Below, piece by piece: positions 1-5,521 of a stretch of DNA of 5,521 nucleotides (positions are counted from its first letter, which is position 1; the number at the start of each line of letters is the position of its first letter). The stretch lies in the NCBI GenBank assembly GCA_937911855.1, contig CALDPK010000197.1, forward strand, positions 1 to 5,521, read 5' to 3'. The stretch comes from an uncultured Trueperaceae bacterium (GTDB lineage Bacteria; Deinococcota; Deinococci; Deinococcales; Trueperaceae). A program made the position numbers and the translations under genes. Below the pieces are notes generated by a model, which did not search any database, was not told the DNA's origin, and worked only from the letters and a program-made list of their open reading frames with translations.

Positions 1-789
1 GCCGATGAGGGGTCCGAAGATGGTGCCGCGACCGCCGATGATCGCTACCAGGGCTATGCGGACTGAGAGGGGCAGCTCGAACATCGGTTGCGGCTGCAGT
101 GCGCTGAGGAACAGGCCGTAGATGACTCCGCCGGCGGCTGTGAGGGCTGCTGAGAGCATGAAGGCTTTCACCTTCACGTTCGTCGGGTTGATGCCTGCGG
201 CCATTGCGGAGTTTTCGTCTTCGCGTACGGCGCGCATCTGGTAGCCGAACCTGCCGCGCGTGACGAGGATGACCACGGCGATGACTATGAGCAGGTAGAC
301 GAGTGACATGTGGAACTCGACGTGCCGGTTGAACAGGTCCAGTCCGAACGGTTCGTCCATGCTGAAGATGAATATGCCTACTGCGCCGCCGGTGAGCTGG
401 CGTTCGTTGATTGCGATGAGCCGGAGTATCTCGGCTATGGCGATCGTCGAGAGCGTGAAGTAAGAGCCTTTGAGGCGGAAGGTGAGGCGGCCCCACAGGA
501 ACGCCAGGATCATGGCGAGTGCCATGGCGACGAGCAGGGACACCCATGAGAGTGTGCCGTAGTTGCTGGTGAGCACGGCGATGGTGTATGCGCCGAGGCC
601 CACGAAGGCAGCGTGGCCCAGGCTTACCTGGCCGGTCCAGCCACCCAGCAGGTCCCAGGCTGTGGCCCAGCCGGCGAGCAGCATGAGGGCGATACCGATG
701 CTCAGGTACTGCGGGAAGAAGAGGTACCAGCAGAGGAACAGTACGGCGACGAGGAAGAGCCTGAACCATGGTGATGCAAGCAGCTTCAT
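1..789 (-). CDS. livM: LivM-type branched-chain amino acid ABC transporter permease, partial (C-terminus beyond window)
   Basis: Translating the minus strand from the ATG at 789 gives 263 uninterrupted residues running off base 1. It is one of the two inner-membrane permeases of a HAAT-family importer, pairing with the LivH-type protein encoded just upstream. Visible marks: a hydrophobic first helix (about residues 9-25), the LivM signature GGWTGQVSLGHAAF (49-62), a TGGAVGI stretch (133-139), several further hydrophobic helices, and the cytoplasmic loop RFGYQMRAVREDENSAMAAG (180-199) that contacts the ATPases. The fragment ends in the conserved IIGGRGTIFGPLIG segment, so roughly 40-80 C-terminal residues are missing compared with usual family length. 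The ATG overlaps the upstream TGA as ATGA (789..786), implying translational coupling and fixing the start. ATPase genes livG and livF would be expected next, outside the window. The transported substrate cannot be read from the permease; amino acids, amides and urea are all known for this family. Confidence 0.95.
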   Translation of the reverse strand, partial: MKLLASPWFRLFLVAVLFLCWYLFFPQYLSIGIALMLLAGWATAWDLLGGWTGQVSLGHAAFVGLGAYTIAVLTSNYGTLSWVSLLVAMALAMILAFLWGRLTFRLKGSYFTLSTIAIAEILRLIAINERQLTGGAVGIFIFSMDEPFGLDLFNRHVEFHMSLVYLLIVIAVVILVTRGRFGYQMRAVREDENSAMAAGINPTNVKVKAFMLSAALTAAGGVIYGLFLSALQPQPMFELPLSVRIALVAIIGGRGTIFGPLIG

Positions 790-1667
790 ACGCGCCTCAC
801 GGCCCTTCCGAACAGGCCCTGTGGCCTGAGCAGCAGTATGAGCAGGAACGCTACCAGTCCGTAGGCGTCCCGGTAGCCGCTGGAGAAGTACGACGCGCCG
901 AGGAACTCGACGACGCCCAGGAGCAGGCCGCCGGCGATCGCGCCGGGGATGCTGCCCATGCCGCCGAGGACGATCACCACGAACGCTTTGAGCGTGTAGG
1001 TGTGACCGATGGTGGGGATGGCGAACAGCAGCGGGCTCAGGACCATGCCTGCAGTCATGGCGAGTACGACGCCGATGCCGAACACGAGGCCGTGGATGCG
1101 CCGCGTGTTGACGCCGACGAGTTCAGCACCGATGCGGTTCTGTGCGGTGGCGCGGATGGCGCGACCGAGTTCAGTGCGGTTGAGGAACACGTAAAGGATG
1201 ACCATCACCAGCAGCGTCACCCCGGCCGCCAGCAGCTGCGCTATGGGAAGGCGTACGCCGGCGAGGTTGATGGAGGTGGTGGCGTATGGAAGATATATCG
1301 ATTCCGGTTCAGCTCCGAAGATAAGGAACAGCGTGTTGGACAGTACGAGTCCGAGGCCAAGTGTGGCCAACAGGGTACTGTCTGCGTCCGAGTCAACCAG
1401 GCGGCTCAGGACCACTCGTTCCAGTAGCACCCCCAGCAGGAAACCTGCCGGGAGTGCGATGAGCATGGAAACGTAAGGGTCGAGTCCGTAAACCTGGAAC
1501 AGGAAGATGGCTGCGTACATGCCTACCGCCACGAACTCGCCGTGGGCGAAGTTGATGATGCGCATGACGCCGAAGATCAGGGCCAGGCCCACGCCCATGA
1601 GGGCGTAGATGCCGCCGATCAGCAGGCCACCTGAGAGGTTCTGCAGGAAGGACGTGAATGGGTCCAA
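786..1667 (-). CDS. livH: LivH-type branched-chain amino acid ABC transporter permease
   Basis: Complete 293-residue inner-membrane permease, normal length for the family. It opens with an amphipathic stretch and GGLLIGGIYALMGVG (13-27), then the hallmark MRIINFAHGEF (35-45). The cytoplasmic coupling loop TELGRAIRATAQNRIGAELV (165-184) and the C-terminal signatures VLGGMGSIPGAIAGG (233-247) and LLRPQGLFG (279-287) are all present. With the LivM-type partner it forms the transmembrane channel of the importer. The start is taken as TTG at 1667..1665: the next in-frame ATG is at residue 24, inside the first conserved helix, and family members begin about 10-15 residues before that helix. The TTG lies 3 bases after the TAA of the binding-protein gene. 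No clear Shine-Dalgarno is visible, so translation probably depends on ribosomes ending the upstream gene. Its TGA overlaps the LivM-type ATG. Confidence 0.95.
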   Translation of the reverse strand: MDPFTSFLQNLSGGLLIGGIYALMGVGLALIFGVMRIINFAHGEFVAVGMYAAIFLFQVYGLDPYVSMLIALPAGFLLGVLLERVVLSRLVDSDADSTLLATLGLGLVLSNTLFLIFGAEPESIYLPYATTSINLAGVRLPIAQLLAAGVTLLVMVILYVFLNRTELGRAIRATAQNRIGAELVGVNTRRIHGLVFGIGVVLAMTAGMVLSPLLFAIPTIGHTYTLKAFVVIVLGGMGSIPGAIAGGLLLGVVEFLGASYFSSGYRDAYGLVAFLLILLLRPQGLFGRAVRRV

Positions 1668-1670
1668 CGT

Positions 1671-2873
1671 TTAGCGCTCGTTCCACCCGGGCGTGGGGAA
1701 GTCGATGTCACCGACGACCTCACCGTGCACGAACACTGTTTCGAATTCACCATTCTTGATCTGCTGGACGACCATCGCCAGCGGGTTCTGGTTCTTGTAG
1801 CCCTGGTAGTCCTCGAAGTGGATGGGGCCGTAAGGGTTGTCCTGCAGGTCGGTCTCGAGCAGCGCCTGCTGGACGTCGGAAGGATCGAAGGAAGCGGCGC
1901 GGTTGAGTACGTCGACTGCGGTCACGAGTGAGATGTAGCCTTGGGCAGCGTGATAGGACGGTACGCGGCCGAGGATCTCGGTCAGGCGTTCGTTGAGTTC
2001 TGAAGCGCCGGGGAACGGAACGTCGCCGGTCCAGCTGGTTGCGGTGAAGACGTACTCGGCCGACGGGCCGGCACCGGATACGAAGCCGGGCAGTGCGAAG
2101 CCTGCGGCGCCACCGGCGTAAACCTTGGCGCTCAGACCGACTTCCTGGATCTGGCGCATGAGGGCCACGGAGTCAGCTGCGTAGGAGACCATGAACACGA
2201 TGTCGGGGTTGTGCGCGGCGAAGCGGTTGAGGATCGGGCGGAAGTCAGCACCGCTCTGGTCGTACTCCTGCTGTTCGACAACTTCGAAGCCCTGCTCGGC
2301 AGCCAGTTCGACGACGGCGTCGGCGACTGCGCTTTCGAAGGCGCCGTTGCCGTGGATGAGGGCGATGGTGCGGAGTGAGTCGGCGCCGTGTTCTTCGTTG
2401 ATGGCGCTGAACACCTGGAAGAGCACGTCAGCGTAGGCGAACGAAGGCTGGTTGAGGCGGAACACCCAGTCGGAACCCGGGCGGGTGATCGAGTCGTCAG
2501 CGCTGGTGAACACCACGAATGGGCGCTGCTGACGGGTGAAGTACTGGGCAAGCGGGTTGGTGATCGAGGATGAGTAGGCGCCCATGACGATGGGCACACC
2601 CTGATTGACGAGTTTCTCGCCGGCTGCCAGGGCTGCGTTCACTTCGGAGATGTCGTCTTCGATGACGAGTTCGACCATGGCGCCGTTGACGCCGCCTGCG
2701 GCGTTCACGTCCTCGAGCGCGGCCTGAAGTCCGGCGCGGTGCTGTTCACCGAACTCAGCGAACCTGCCGGTGACGCTTGTGATTACGCCAATCTGGACGG
2801 TCTCCTGCGCAAATGCTGCGCCGGCGCCTCCAACGAACAATGAAACAAGTATGCCAACGATCAAACGCTTCAT
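1671..2873 (-). CDS. livK: ABC transporter periplasmic substrate-binding protein, LivJ/LivK type (Peripla_BP_6)
   Basis: A 400-residue extracytoplasmic binding protein. Residues 1-22 are a Sec signal peptide: positive MKR, a hydrophobic core, then AFA before QE, predicting cleavage after residue 22. There is no cysteine at the cleavage site, so it is not a lipoprotein of the usual Gram-positive kind. The mature chain starts with QIGVITSVTGRFAEFGEQHR, the classic first strand and ligand-binding loop of type I periplasmic folds. It continues through a VNAAGGVNG motif, IVMGAYSSSITNPLAQ, and a distal QNPLAMVVQQIKNGEFETVF segment typical of Liv-type proteins. It captures the ligand and delivers it to the LivH/LivM channel. 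It is first in the operon, matching the need for excess binding protein. The ATG at 2873 is preceded by a perfect AGGAGG with 6-base spacing. Ligand unknown: branched-chain amino acids, amides and aromatic acids are all bound by this family, so the gene symbol is by class only. Confidence 0.95.
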   Translation of the reverse strand: MKRLIVGILVSLFVGGAGAAFAQETVQIGVITSVTGRFAEFGEQHRAGLQAALEDVNAAGGVNGAMVELVIEDDISEVNAALAAGEKLVNQGVPIVMGAYSSSITNPLAQYFTRQQRPFVVFTSADDSITRPGSDWVFRLNQPSFAYADVLFQVFSAINEEHGADSLRTIALIHGNGAFESAVADAVVELAAEQGFEVVEQQEYDQSGADFRPILNRFAAHNPDIVFMVSYAADSVALMRQIQEVGLSAKVYAGGAAGFALPGFVSGAGPSAEYVFTATSWTGDVPFPGASELNERLTEILGRVPSYHAAQGYISLVTAVDVLNRAASFDPSDVQQALLETDLQDNPYGPIHFEDYQGYKNQNPLAMVVQQIKNGEFETVFVHGEVVGDIDFPTPGWNER

Positions 2874-2879
2874 GGCCTG

Positions 2880-2885
2880 CCTCCT
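2880..2885 (-). promoter_or_regulatory. Shine-Dalgarno site of the binding-protein gene
   Basis: The minus strand reads AGGAGG followed by six bases and the ATG at 2873. It is the only strong ribosome binding site in the window; the other genes rely on overlap or have no recognisable site. Confidence 0.85.
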
Positions 2886-2907
2886 AATAAATTGTTCTAC
2901 GGGAGTC

Positions 2908-2957
2908 AGTATATCCGGAGGGTACGTAGTGAAGGCCGCGGGCTTTCTGCTGCGTAC
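2908..2957 (-). promoter_or_regulatory. Candidate promoter and operator of the liv-type operon
   Basis: On the minus strand TATACT (2913..2908) is one mismatch from the sigma-70 -10 consensus. It would start transcription near base 2901, giving a leader of about 28 bases containing the AGGAGG. No good -35 is visible 16-18 bases upstream, so an activator may be needed. Upstream of the -10 lies an interrupted inverted repeat: plus-strand GTACGTAG at 2922-2929 against CTGCGTAC at 2950-2957, 7 of 8 positions complementary, centres 28 bases apart. This could be a regulator-binding site. The -10 is seen in the sequence; the operator role is inference and may be chance. Confidence 0.35.
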
Positions 2958-2963
2958 ACTGCC

Positions 2964-2992
2964 AAAAAGTTCAGGCCGGGGATACCGGCCTG
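2964..2992 (-). terminator. Rho-independent terminator after surE
   Basis: The minus strand carries CAGGCCGG, a 5-base loop TATCC, then CCGGCCTG, a perfect 8-bp GC-rich stem, followed after AAC by five T residues. It lies 27 bases past the surE stop and before the liv-type promoter, so it separates the two transcripts. The plus strand has no T run after the stem, so it is directional. Confidence 0.75.
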
Positions 2993-3018
2993 TAAATACG
3001 AAACGTTTCTGTCAGCGT

Positions 3019-3750
3019 TCAGTCGTGCGGAACGCTCTTCTCGGCCGCCTCGAGCAGCCCGTGTTCTGTCAGGTCGAGCGTCAGTGGGGTGAGCGTGACC
3101 AGCTGGTTCTCGATGCCCCAGCGGTCAGTGCCTTTCTCGGGGCTGCCTTTGGCACGTTCAGAGAACCAGAAGTGTTCCCTGCCCATCGGGTCGGTGTCAG
3201 GAAGGACGATTCCTTCGTAGTTCCTGACTGACTGCCGGGCCCAGGTGATTCCCCGTGGTTTCTCGGGGAAGTTCACGTTGAGCAGTTTTATGTCCGGGGC
3301 GTTCATGAAGTCCTTGATGACCTGGCTGATGTAGGGCATGTACGGCGCGTACTCTTCTGCGCCGACGTTGAATGGGGCGCTGAAGGCGATTGCCGGGATT
3401 CCCAGGAACGCGGCCTGTTTGGCTGCTGCGACGGTGCCGGAGTGCCAGATGTTGTGGCCGATGTTCAGGCCCAGGTTGATGCCGGTGAGGACCAGGTCTA
3501 CTTCGTCCCACTGGTAGGCGCCCAGTGCCACGCAGTCGGCGGGCGTGCCGTCGACCCGGTAGGCTTCAAGGTCGTCGAGCTGGACCTTGTGGTAGTGGAG
3601 GGGACGGCGGATGGTGATGGCGTGGCTCATCGCGGACTGTTCTACATCTGGAGCGACTACGCGGACGTGGCCGAACTCCTTCGCGGCATTTGCCAGGACC
3701 CTGAGGCCGGGGCTGAATATGCCGTCGTCATTGCTTACAAGGATGCGCAT
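3019..3750 (-). CDS. surE: 5'/3'-nucleotidase SurE (survival protein)
   Basis: A 243-residue cytoplasmic metal-dependent phosphatase that removes phosphate from nucleoside monophosphates; in known members it also acts on short polyphosphate. The N-terminus MRILVSNDDG supplies the metal-binding pair D8/D9, S39 sits in APDVEQSAMSH, and N92 in GINLGLNIG. The block HSGTVAAAKQAAFLGIPAIA (103-122) is a family signature. Length matches typical SurE proteins (about 245-255). An in-frame GTG at 3786 would add 12 residues, but the family begins at MRIL, so the ATG at 3750 is chosen. No Shine-Dalgarno precedes it. Instead TAGCAT (minus strand, 3766..3761) lies 10 bases before the ATG, which suggests a nearly leaderless transcript. 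The gene is 54 bases downstream of the protease gene and ends before a strong hairpin terminator. No partner such as pcm or nlpD is in the window. Confidence 0.95.
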   Translation of the reverse strand: MRILVSNDDGIFSPGLRVLANAAKEFGHVRVVAPDVEQSAMSHAITIRRPLHYHKVQLDDLEAYRVDGTPADCVALGAYQWDEVDLVLTGINLGLNIGHNIWHSGTVAAAKQAAFLGIPAIAFSAPFNVGAEEYAPYMPYISQVIKDFMNAPDIKLLNVNFPEKPRGITWARQSVRNYEGIVLPDTDPMGREHFWFSERAKGSPEKGTDRWGIENQLVTLTPLTLDLTEHGLLEAAEKSVPHD

Positions 3751-3760
3751 AGTGCGGAGA

Positions 3761-3766
3761 ATGCTA
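3761..3766 (-). promoter_or_regulatory. Candidate -10 box for surE
   Basis: TAGCAT on the minus strand fits the TAnnnT pattern of a -10 element and ends 10 bases before the surE ATG. Transcription from it would begin within a few bases of the start codon, in keeping with the lack of a Shine-Dalgarno. No convincing -35 is visible. Confidence 0.3.
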
Positions 3767-3804
3767 CCACGGCGCGCCCGTCCCACGCAGTGTGGCGCGG
3801 GGAT

Positions 3805-4551
3805 TCAGGCGATCCCGAAGGCAAGCAGGATGACCGGCACGACGCCGAACATGAAGTTGGTGACGAAATGCGCGAACACCAGCGGCATGAGCCGGCCGGT
3901 GCGGTTGTAGATGATCCCGGCACCAGCACCCCAGACGGTGAAGGCAGCACCATAGACGAGCATGGCTGGCGCTGACGGTGCCAGAAGTATGTGCTGCAAG
4001 CCGAACGCCGCTGCCGAGATGGCAATGGCAGTCCAGGCGGGGTGGCCGTGGCGCTTCAGCCGTGTCTGGGCGTGACCGCGGTAGATAAGTTCTTCTGCGG
4101 GGGCGTTGGTGAGCGGAAACAGCAGTGCGGTCAGGATGGCCGCGCTCCACGCGAACCAGGCGGGCAGGGCAACGAGTTGAGACGGATCCGGTGCGAATAC
4201 CGTTTCGAAACCGGCAAACAGATTGGCCGGGCCGTACAGAAGCACCATCACCAGGTTGATGGTGATGGTGAACGGGATGAACAGTACGAAGAGCCAGAGC
4301 AGGCCCATCAGGAAGTCCCGGCCGATGCGGGTGCTGTCGAAGTTCAGCATGTCGCTGAGGCTCTGGCCGGTGCTGCGTCCGTGCCTGACCAGAAGCCAGA
4401 GCCCGATGATGTTCACGGGGATGAAGTAGAAAGCCGACAGTTGCGGTGTGAGGGCCAGGGAGAACCGGGCGCCCGTTGTCGCGGTGAGGATCAGGGCAGT
4501 GAGTGCGGCGAAAGCGAGGAGGAGGCCTAACCTGATGGCGACAAATCGCAT
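3805..4551 (-). CDS. CPBP (CAAX/Abi-type) family intramembrane metalloprotease
   Basis: A 248-residue multi-pass membrane protein with the three motifs of CPBP proteases, the family of Rce1 and bacterial Abi proteins. EELIYR (E153, E154, R158) gives motif 1, FGLQH (F183, H187) gives motif 2, and HFVTN (H228, N232) gives motif 3; all expected catalytic and structural residues are present. Hydrophobic segments lie around residues 5-24, 40-55, 81-105, 130-148, 172-190, 195-215 and 222-246. The family cleaves peptides within the membrane, and bacterial members serve in bacteriocin self-immunity or processing; the substrate here is unknown and no bacteriocin gene is nearby. The ATG at 4551 is chosen. 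An ATG at 4602 would add 17 proline-rich residues unlike a membrane-protein start and would run antisense to a plus-strand start. No Shine-Dalgarno is seen; TACCCT lies 8 bases upstream. It may be read through into surE. Confidence 0.9.
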   Translation of the reverse strand: MRFVAIRLGLLLAFAALTALILTATTGARFSLALTPQLSAFYFIPVNIIGLWLLVRHGRSTGQSLSDMLNFDSTRIGRDFLMGLLWLFVLFIPFTITINLVMVLLYGPANLFAGFETVFAPDPSQLVALPAWFAWSAAILTALLFPLTNAPAEELIYRGHAQTRLKRHGHPAWTAIAISAAAFGLQHILLAPSAPAMLVYGAAFTVWGAGAGIIYNRTGRLMPLVFAHFVTNFMFGVVPVILLAFGIA

Positions 4552-4559
4552 GTGGCCGC

Positions 4560-4565
4560 AGGGTA
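4560..4565 (-). promoter_or_regulatory. Candidate -10 box for the CPBP protease gene
   Basis: TACCCT on the minus strand ends 8 bases before the chosen ATG at 4551, placing a transcription start at or next to the start codon. It fits a leaderless message and supports the shorter protein. The match to consensus is weak beyond TAnnnT. Confidence 0.25.
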
Positions 4566-4587
4566 CCACCGGCGGTGAGGCGGGCGG

Positions 4588-4593
4588 TACGAT
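4588..4593 (+). promoter_or_regulatory. Candidate -10 box for a divergent plus-strand gene
   Basis: TACGAT is followed by seven bases and an ATG at 4601, the spacing expected if transcription begins at the A of the start codon. It lies back-to-back with the protease promoter within the short divergent gap. No clear -35 is seen. Confidence 0.25.
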
Positions 4594-4600
4594 GGTGTCC

Positions 4601-4915
4601 ATGACTGATATTGCTGCTGACGTCCTGCTCGATTATCCCGCTGAGTCAGCGAACATGTCCAAACCAGAACGGCTTGAGGAGCTGCGCGACCGGGCCCACG
4701 CTCGCCATCTCGAGCAGCGCTCCTCCGAGGCTGCCCACGAGGATCAGTCCGAAGAGGACTTTCTCGCGGCGGTCGAGGAGGACGGCAAGGTGCTGTGCGT
4801 CGCAGGGTTCGTGTTCGGCGAGAAGCTCGTCCGCGATCCGGCCCAAGCCCGCCATGATCACGCCCTTGCTGAGCCGGAACCGGACCGGAGCCCGGACGAT
4901 CCGCACCCCCTCCAC
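4601..4915 (+). CDS. Possible start of a divergent gene, unresolved and probably cut by a sequence junction
   Basis: An ATG at 4601 (an in-frame ATG also at 4592) follows a -10-like box and opens a frame beginning MTDIAADVLLDYPAESA, which looks like a genuine protein N-terminus. The frame has no stop up to the window end, but beyond 4916 it is simply the codon-aligned antisense of the transglutaminase-like gene. From about residue 19 it becomes acidic and charge-rich (for example HLEQRSSEAAHEDQSEEDF), the pattern expected when a hydrophobic minus-strand segment is read backwards. I therefore trust only the first 17 or so codons, and those weakly. They have lower GC than what follows, in line with a change of source near base 4650. 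The family cannot be named. Confidence 0.2.
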
Positions 4916-5521
4916 CTGCTCCTCGAGCGGCAGGCTGTGGATCGAGAAGTTGAGCAGGGTATCGTCGACCCGCTGGTTACGCACGGCGGTCGCAGGCTGG
5001 TTATGGGTCAGCATCGAGAAGCTGACCTGAGAGCTGGTGCCGCCCTGAACCTCCAGGACCGCCTGCCCCGCGGACTCCCAGAGCAGCAGGTTCTCGGGAC
5101 GCCCCTGTTCGCCGCTGGTCGGGTTGAACAGCGCCCAGCGGTCGCCGTCGAATACCTGCACCCAGCTGGAAAGACTCTGGCGCCGCCGGCGGTCCTCCAG
5201 CAGCAGCCCGTTCACCTCTCGCGCCTGGACCCCGGCCTGGTTGAGCAGGCGCACCAGCAGCGGGCTGCGGTCGAACTGGGTGAGCAGCAGGCGCGCATTC
5301 TCGCCCTGTCGGCTGTCACTGAAATCGCTGATCAACTCGCGTGCGAAGGTGAAGGGATCGGCACTGCGCGCCCATGCCTGCGCGATCACCTGGGAGGCTG
5401 CCGTGTCGTAGGGACGTTCCCAGCTGATGTCCCGACGCAGCGCCGGCGGCTCGACCTTGCGCAGCACCGGCGCGCCCACGGCCGCCAACAGCGCCATGCT
5501 CCGCGAGCGGCTCCCCGAGCT
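4646..5521 (-). CDS. Inactive transglutaminase-like membrane protein fragment joined to unrelated C-terminal sequence (composite, partial)
   Basis: The minus frame is open from the right window edge to a TGA at 4646; an ATG at 5497 lies inside it, but the homology reads upstream of that (SRSRS before MALL), so the true start is outside. Counting from 5497, residues 1-194 resemble the inactive transglutaminase/7TM proteins of Pseudomonas-like gammaproteobacteria: APVLRKVEPPALRRD, SADPFTFARELISDFSDSR, LLVRLLNQAGVQAREVNG, SSWVQVFDGDRWALFNPTSG, LLNFSIHSLPLEEQ. The catalytic triad is absent: no Cys in the SRQGENARLLL segment, Ser where HAW is expected, and Asn for Asp in FNPT. Family members continue into seven membrane helices. 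Here the similarity stops after Q194 (base 4916), and 89 unrelated residues follow, with one hydrophobic stretch (about 247-275). Those 89 residues are unassigned. The join may be an assembly artefact or a truncation by rearrangement. Function in the family is poorly known. Confidence 0.6.
   Translation of the reverse strand, partial: SSGSRSRSMALLAAVGAPVLRKVEPPALRRDISWERPYDTAASQVIAQAWARSADPFTFARELISDFSDSRQGENARLLLTQFDRSPLLVRLLNQAGVQAREVNGLLLEDRRRRQSLSSWVQVFDGDRWALFNPTSGEQGRPENLLLWESAGQAVLEVQGGTSSQVSFSMLTHNQPATAVRNQRVDDTLLNFSIHSLPLEEQVEGVRIVRAPVRFRLSKGVIMAGLGRIADELLAEHEPCDAQHLAVLLDRREKVLFGLILVGSLGGALLEMASVGPVAQLLKPFWFGHVR

Noticed and set aside
768..1427. Long plus-strand open frame of 219 codons opposite the LivH-type gene
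   Set aside because: Its product is acidic and low in hydrophobic residues, the usual antisense of a membrane protein; the minus frame has clear family motifs.
3000..3009. Ten-base palindrome GAAACGTTTC between the surE stop and its terminator
   Set aside because: Several 10-base palindromes are expected by chance in 5.5 kb, and it lies between a stop and a terminator where an operator is unlikely.
3771..3800. GC-rich hairpin (CGCGCC pairing with GGCGCG on the minus strand) between the CPBP gene and surE as a terminator
   Set aside because: The stem is short, the loop is long (about 15 bases) and no T run follows, so I do not call it a terminator.
3442..3975. Plus-strand open frame of 177 codons across surE and the end of the CPBP gene
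   Set aside because: It spans two well-supported minus-strand genes and the gap between them, with no recognisable motif.
3805..4551. CPBP protease as part of a bacteriocin immunity or phage defence system
   Set aside because: No peptide precursor, exporter or defence gene is seen around it; its neighbours are housekeeping genes.
4552..4602. Extended start of the CPBP protein at 4602
   Set aside because: It adds a proline-rich leader atypical of the family, has no ribosome binding site, and runs antisense to a plausible divergent start; the ATG at 4551 begins a normal membrane-protein N-terminus.
4639..4651. Perfect 13-base palindrome CGCTGAGTCAGCG next to the suspected break and overlapping the minus-frame stop
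   Set aside because: A six-base half-site at fixed spacing is expected about once in a window this size; there is no second copy or functional context.

Overview
The window reads as a bacterial, GC-rich (by eye near 60%), gene-dense stretch. Almost everything is coded on the minus strand. The genes in 1..4551 look like one genome: a branched-chain-amino-acid type (Liv/HAAT) ABC importer operon, then surE, then a CPBP (CAAX) membrane protease. The binding protein has a plain Sec signal peptide and no lipobox cysteine. Short transcripts with -10-like boxes almost touching the start codons fit a lineage using leaderless mRNAs. I cannot name the phylum from the sequence; a marine Chloroflexota-like bacterium is only an impression.

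Layout, in the direction of transcription (right to left). 5521..4646 is an open frame whose first 200 or so residues are the catalytically dead transglutaminase-like domain of a gammaproteobacterial-type membrane protein. The resemblance stops abruptly near base 4916, just where the family's membrane helices should begin, and unassigned sequence follows to a stop at 4646. Around 4592/4601 a plus-strand start lies divergent from the protease gene, but what it encodes cannot be resolved. 4551..3805 is the CPBP protease, 3750..3019 is surE, and a hairpin at 2992..2964 followed by a T run ends the surE transcript. A promoter region and a strong AGGAGG site then lead into the liv-type operon: substrate-binding protein (2873..1671), LivH-type permease (1667..786) and LivM-type permease (789..1, cut by the window edge). 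The ATPase genes livG and livF would be expected beyond base 1.

How they work together: the binding protein captures a small organic ligand outside the membrane and passes it to the LivH/LivM channel. The three genes are packed for co-translation (3-base gap, then a 4-base ATGA overlap). SurE is a housekeeping nucleotide phosphatase and the CPBP protein an intramembrane protease; neither has an evident tie to the transporter.

The most unusual signal is the right end. A dead-transglutaminase fragment is joined to unrelated sequence beside genes of a different character. This is either a chimeric assembly/amplification junction or a transferred, truncated gene fragment, and I favour the artefact. 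I see no convincing new system in the rest of the window.
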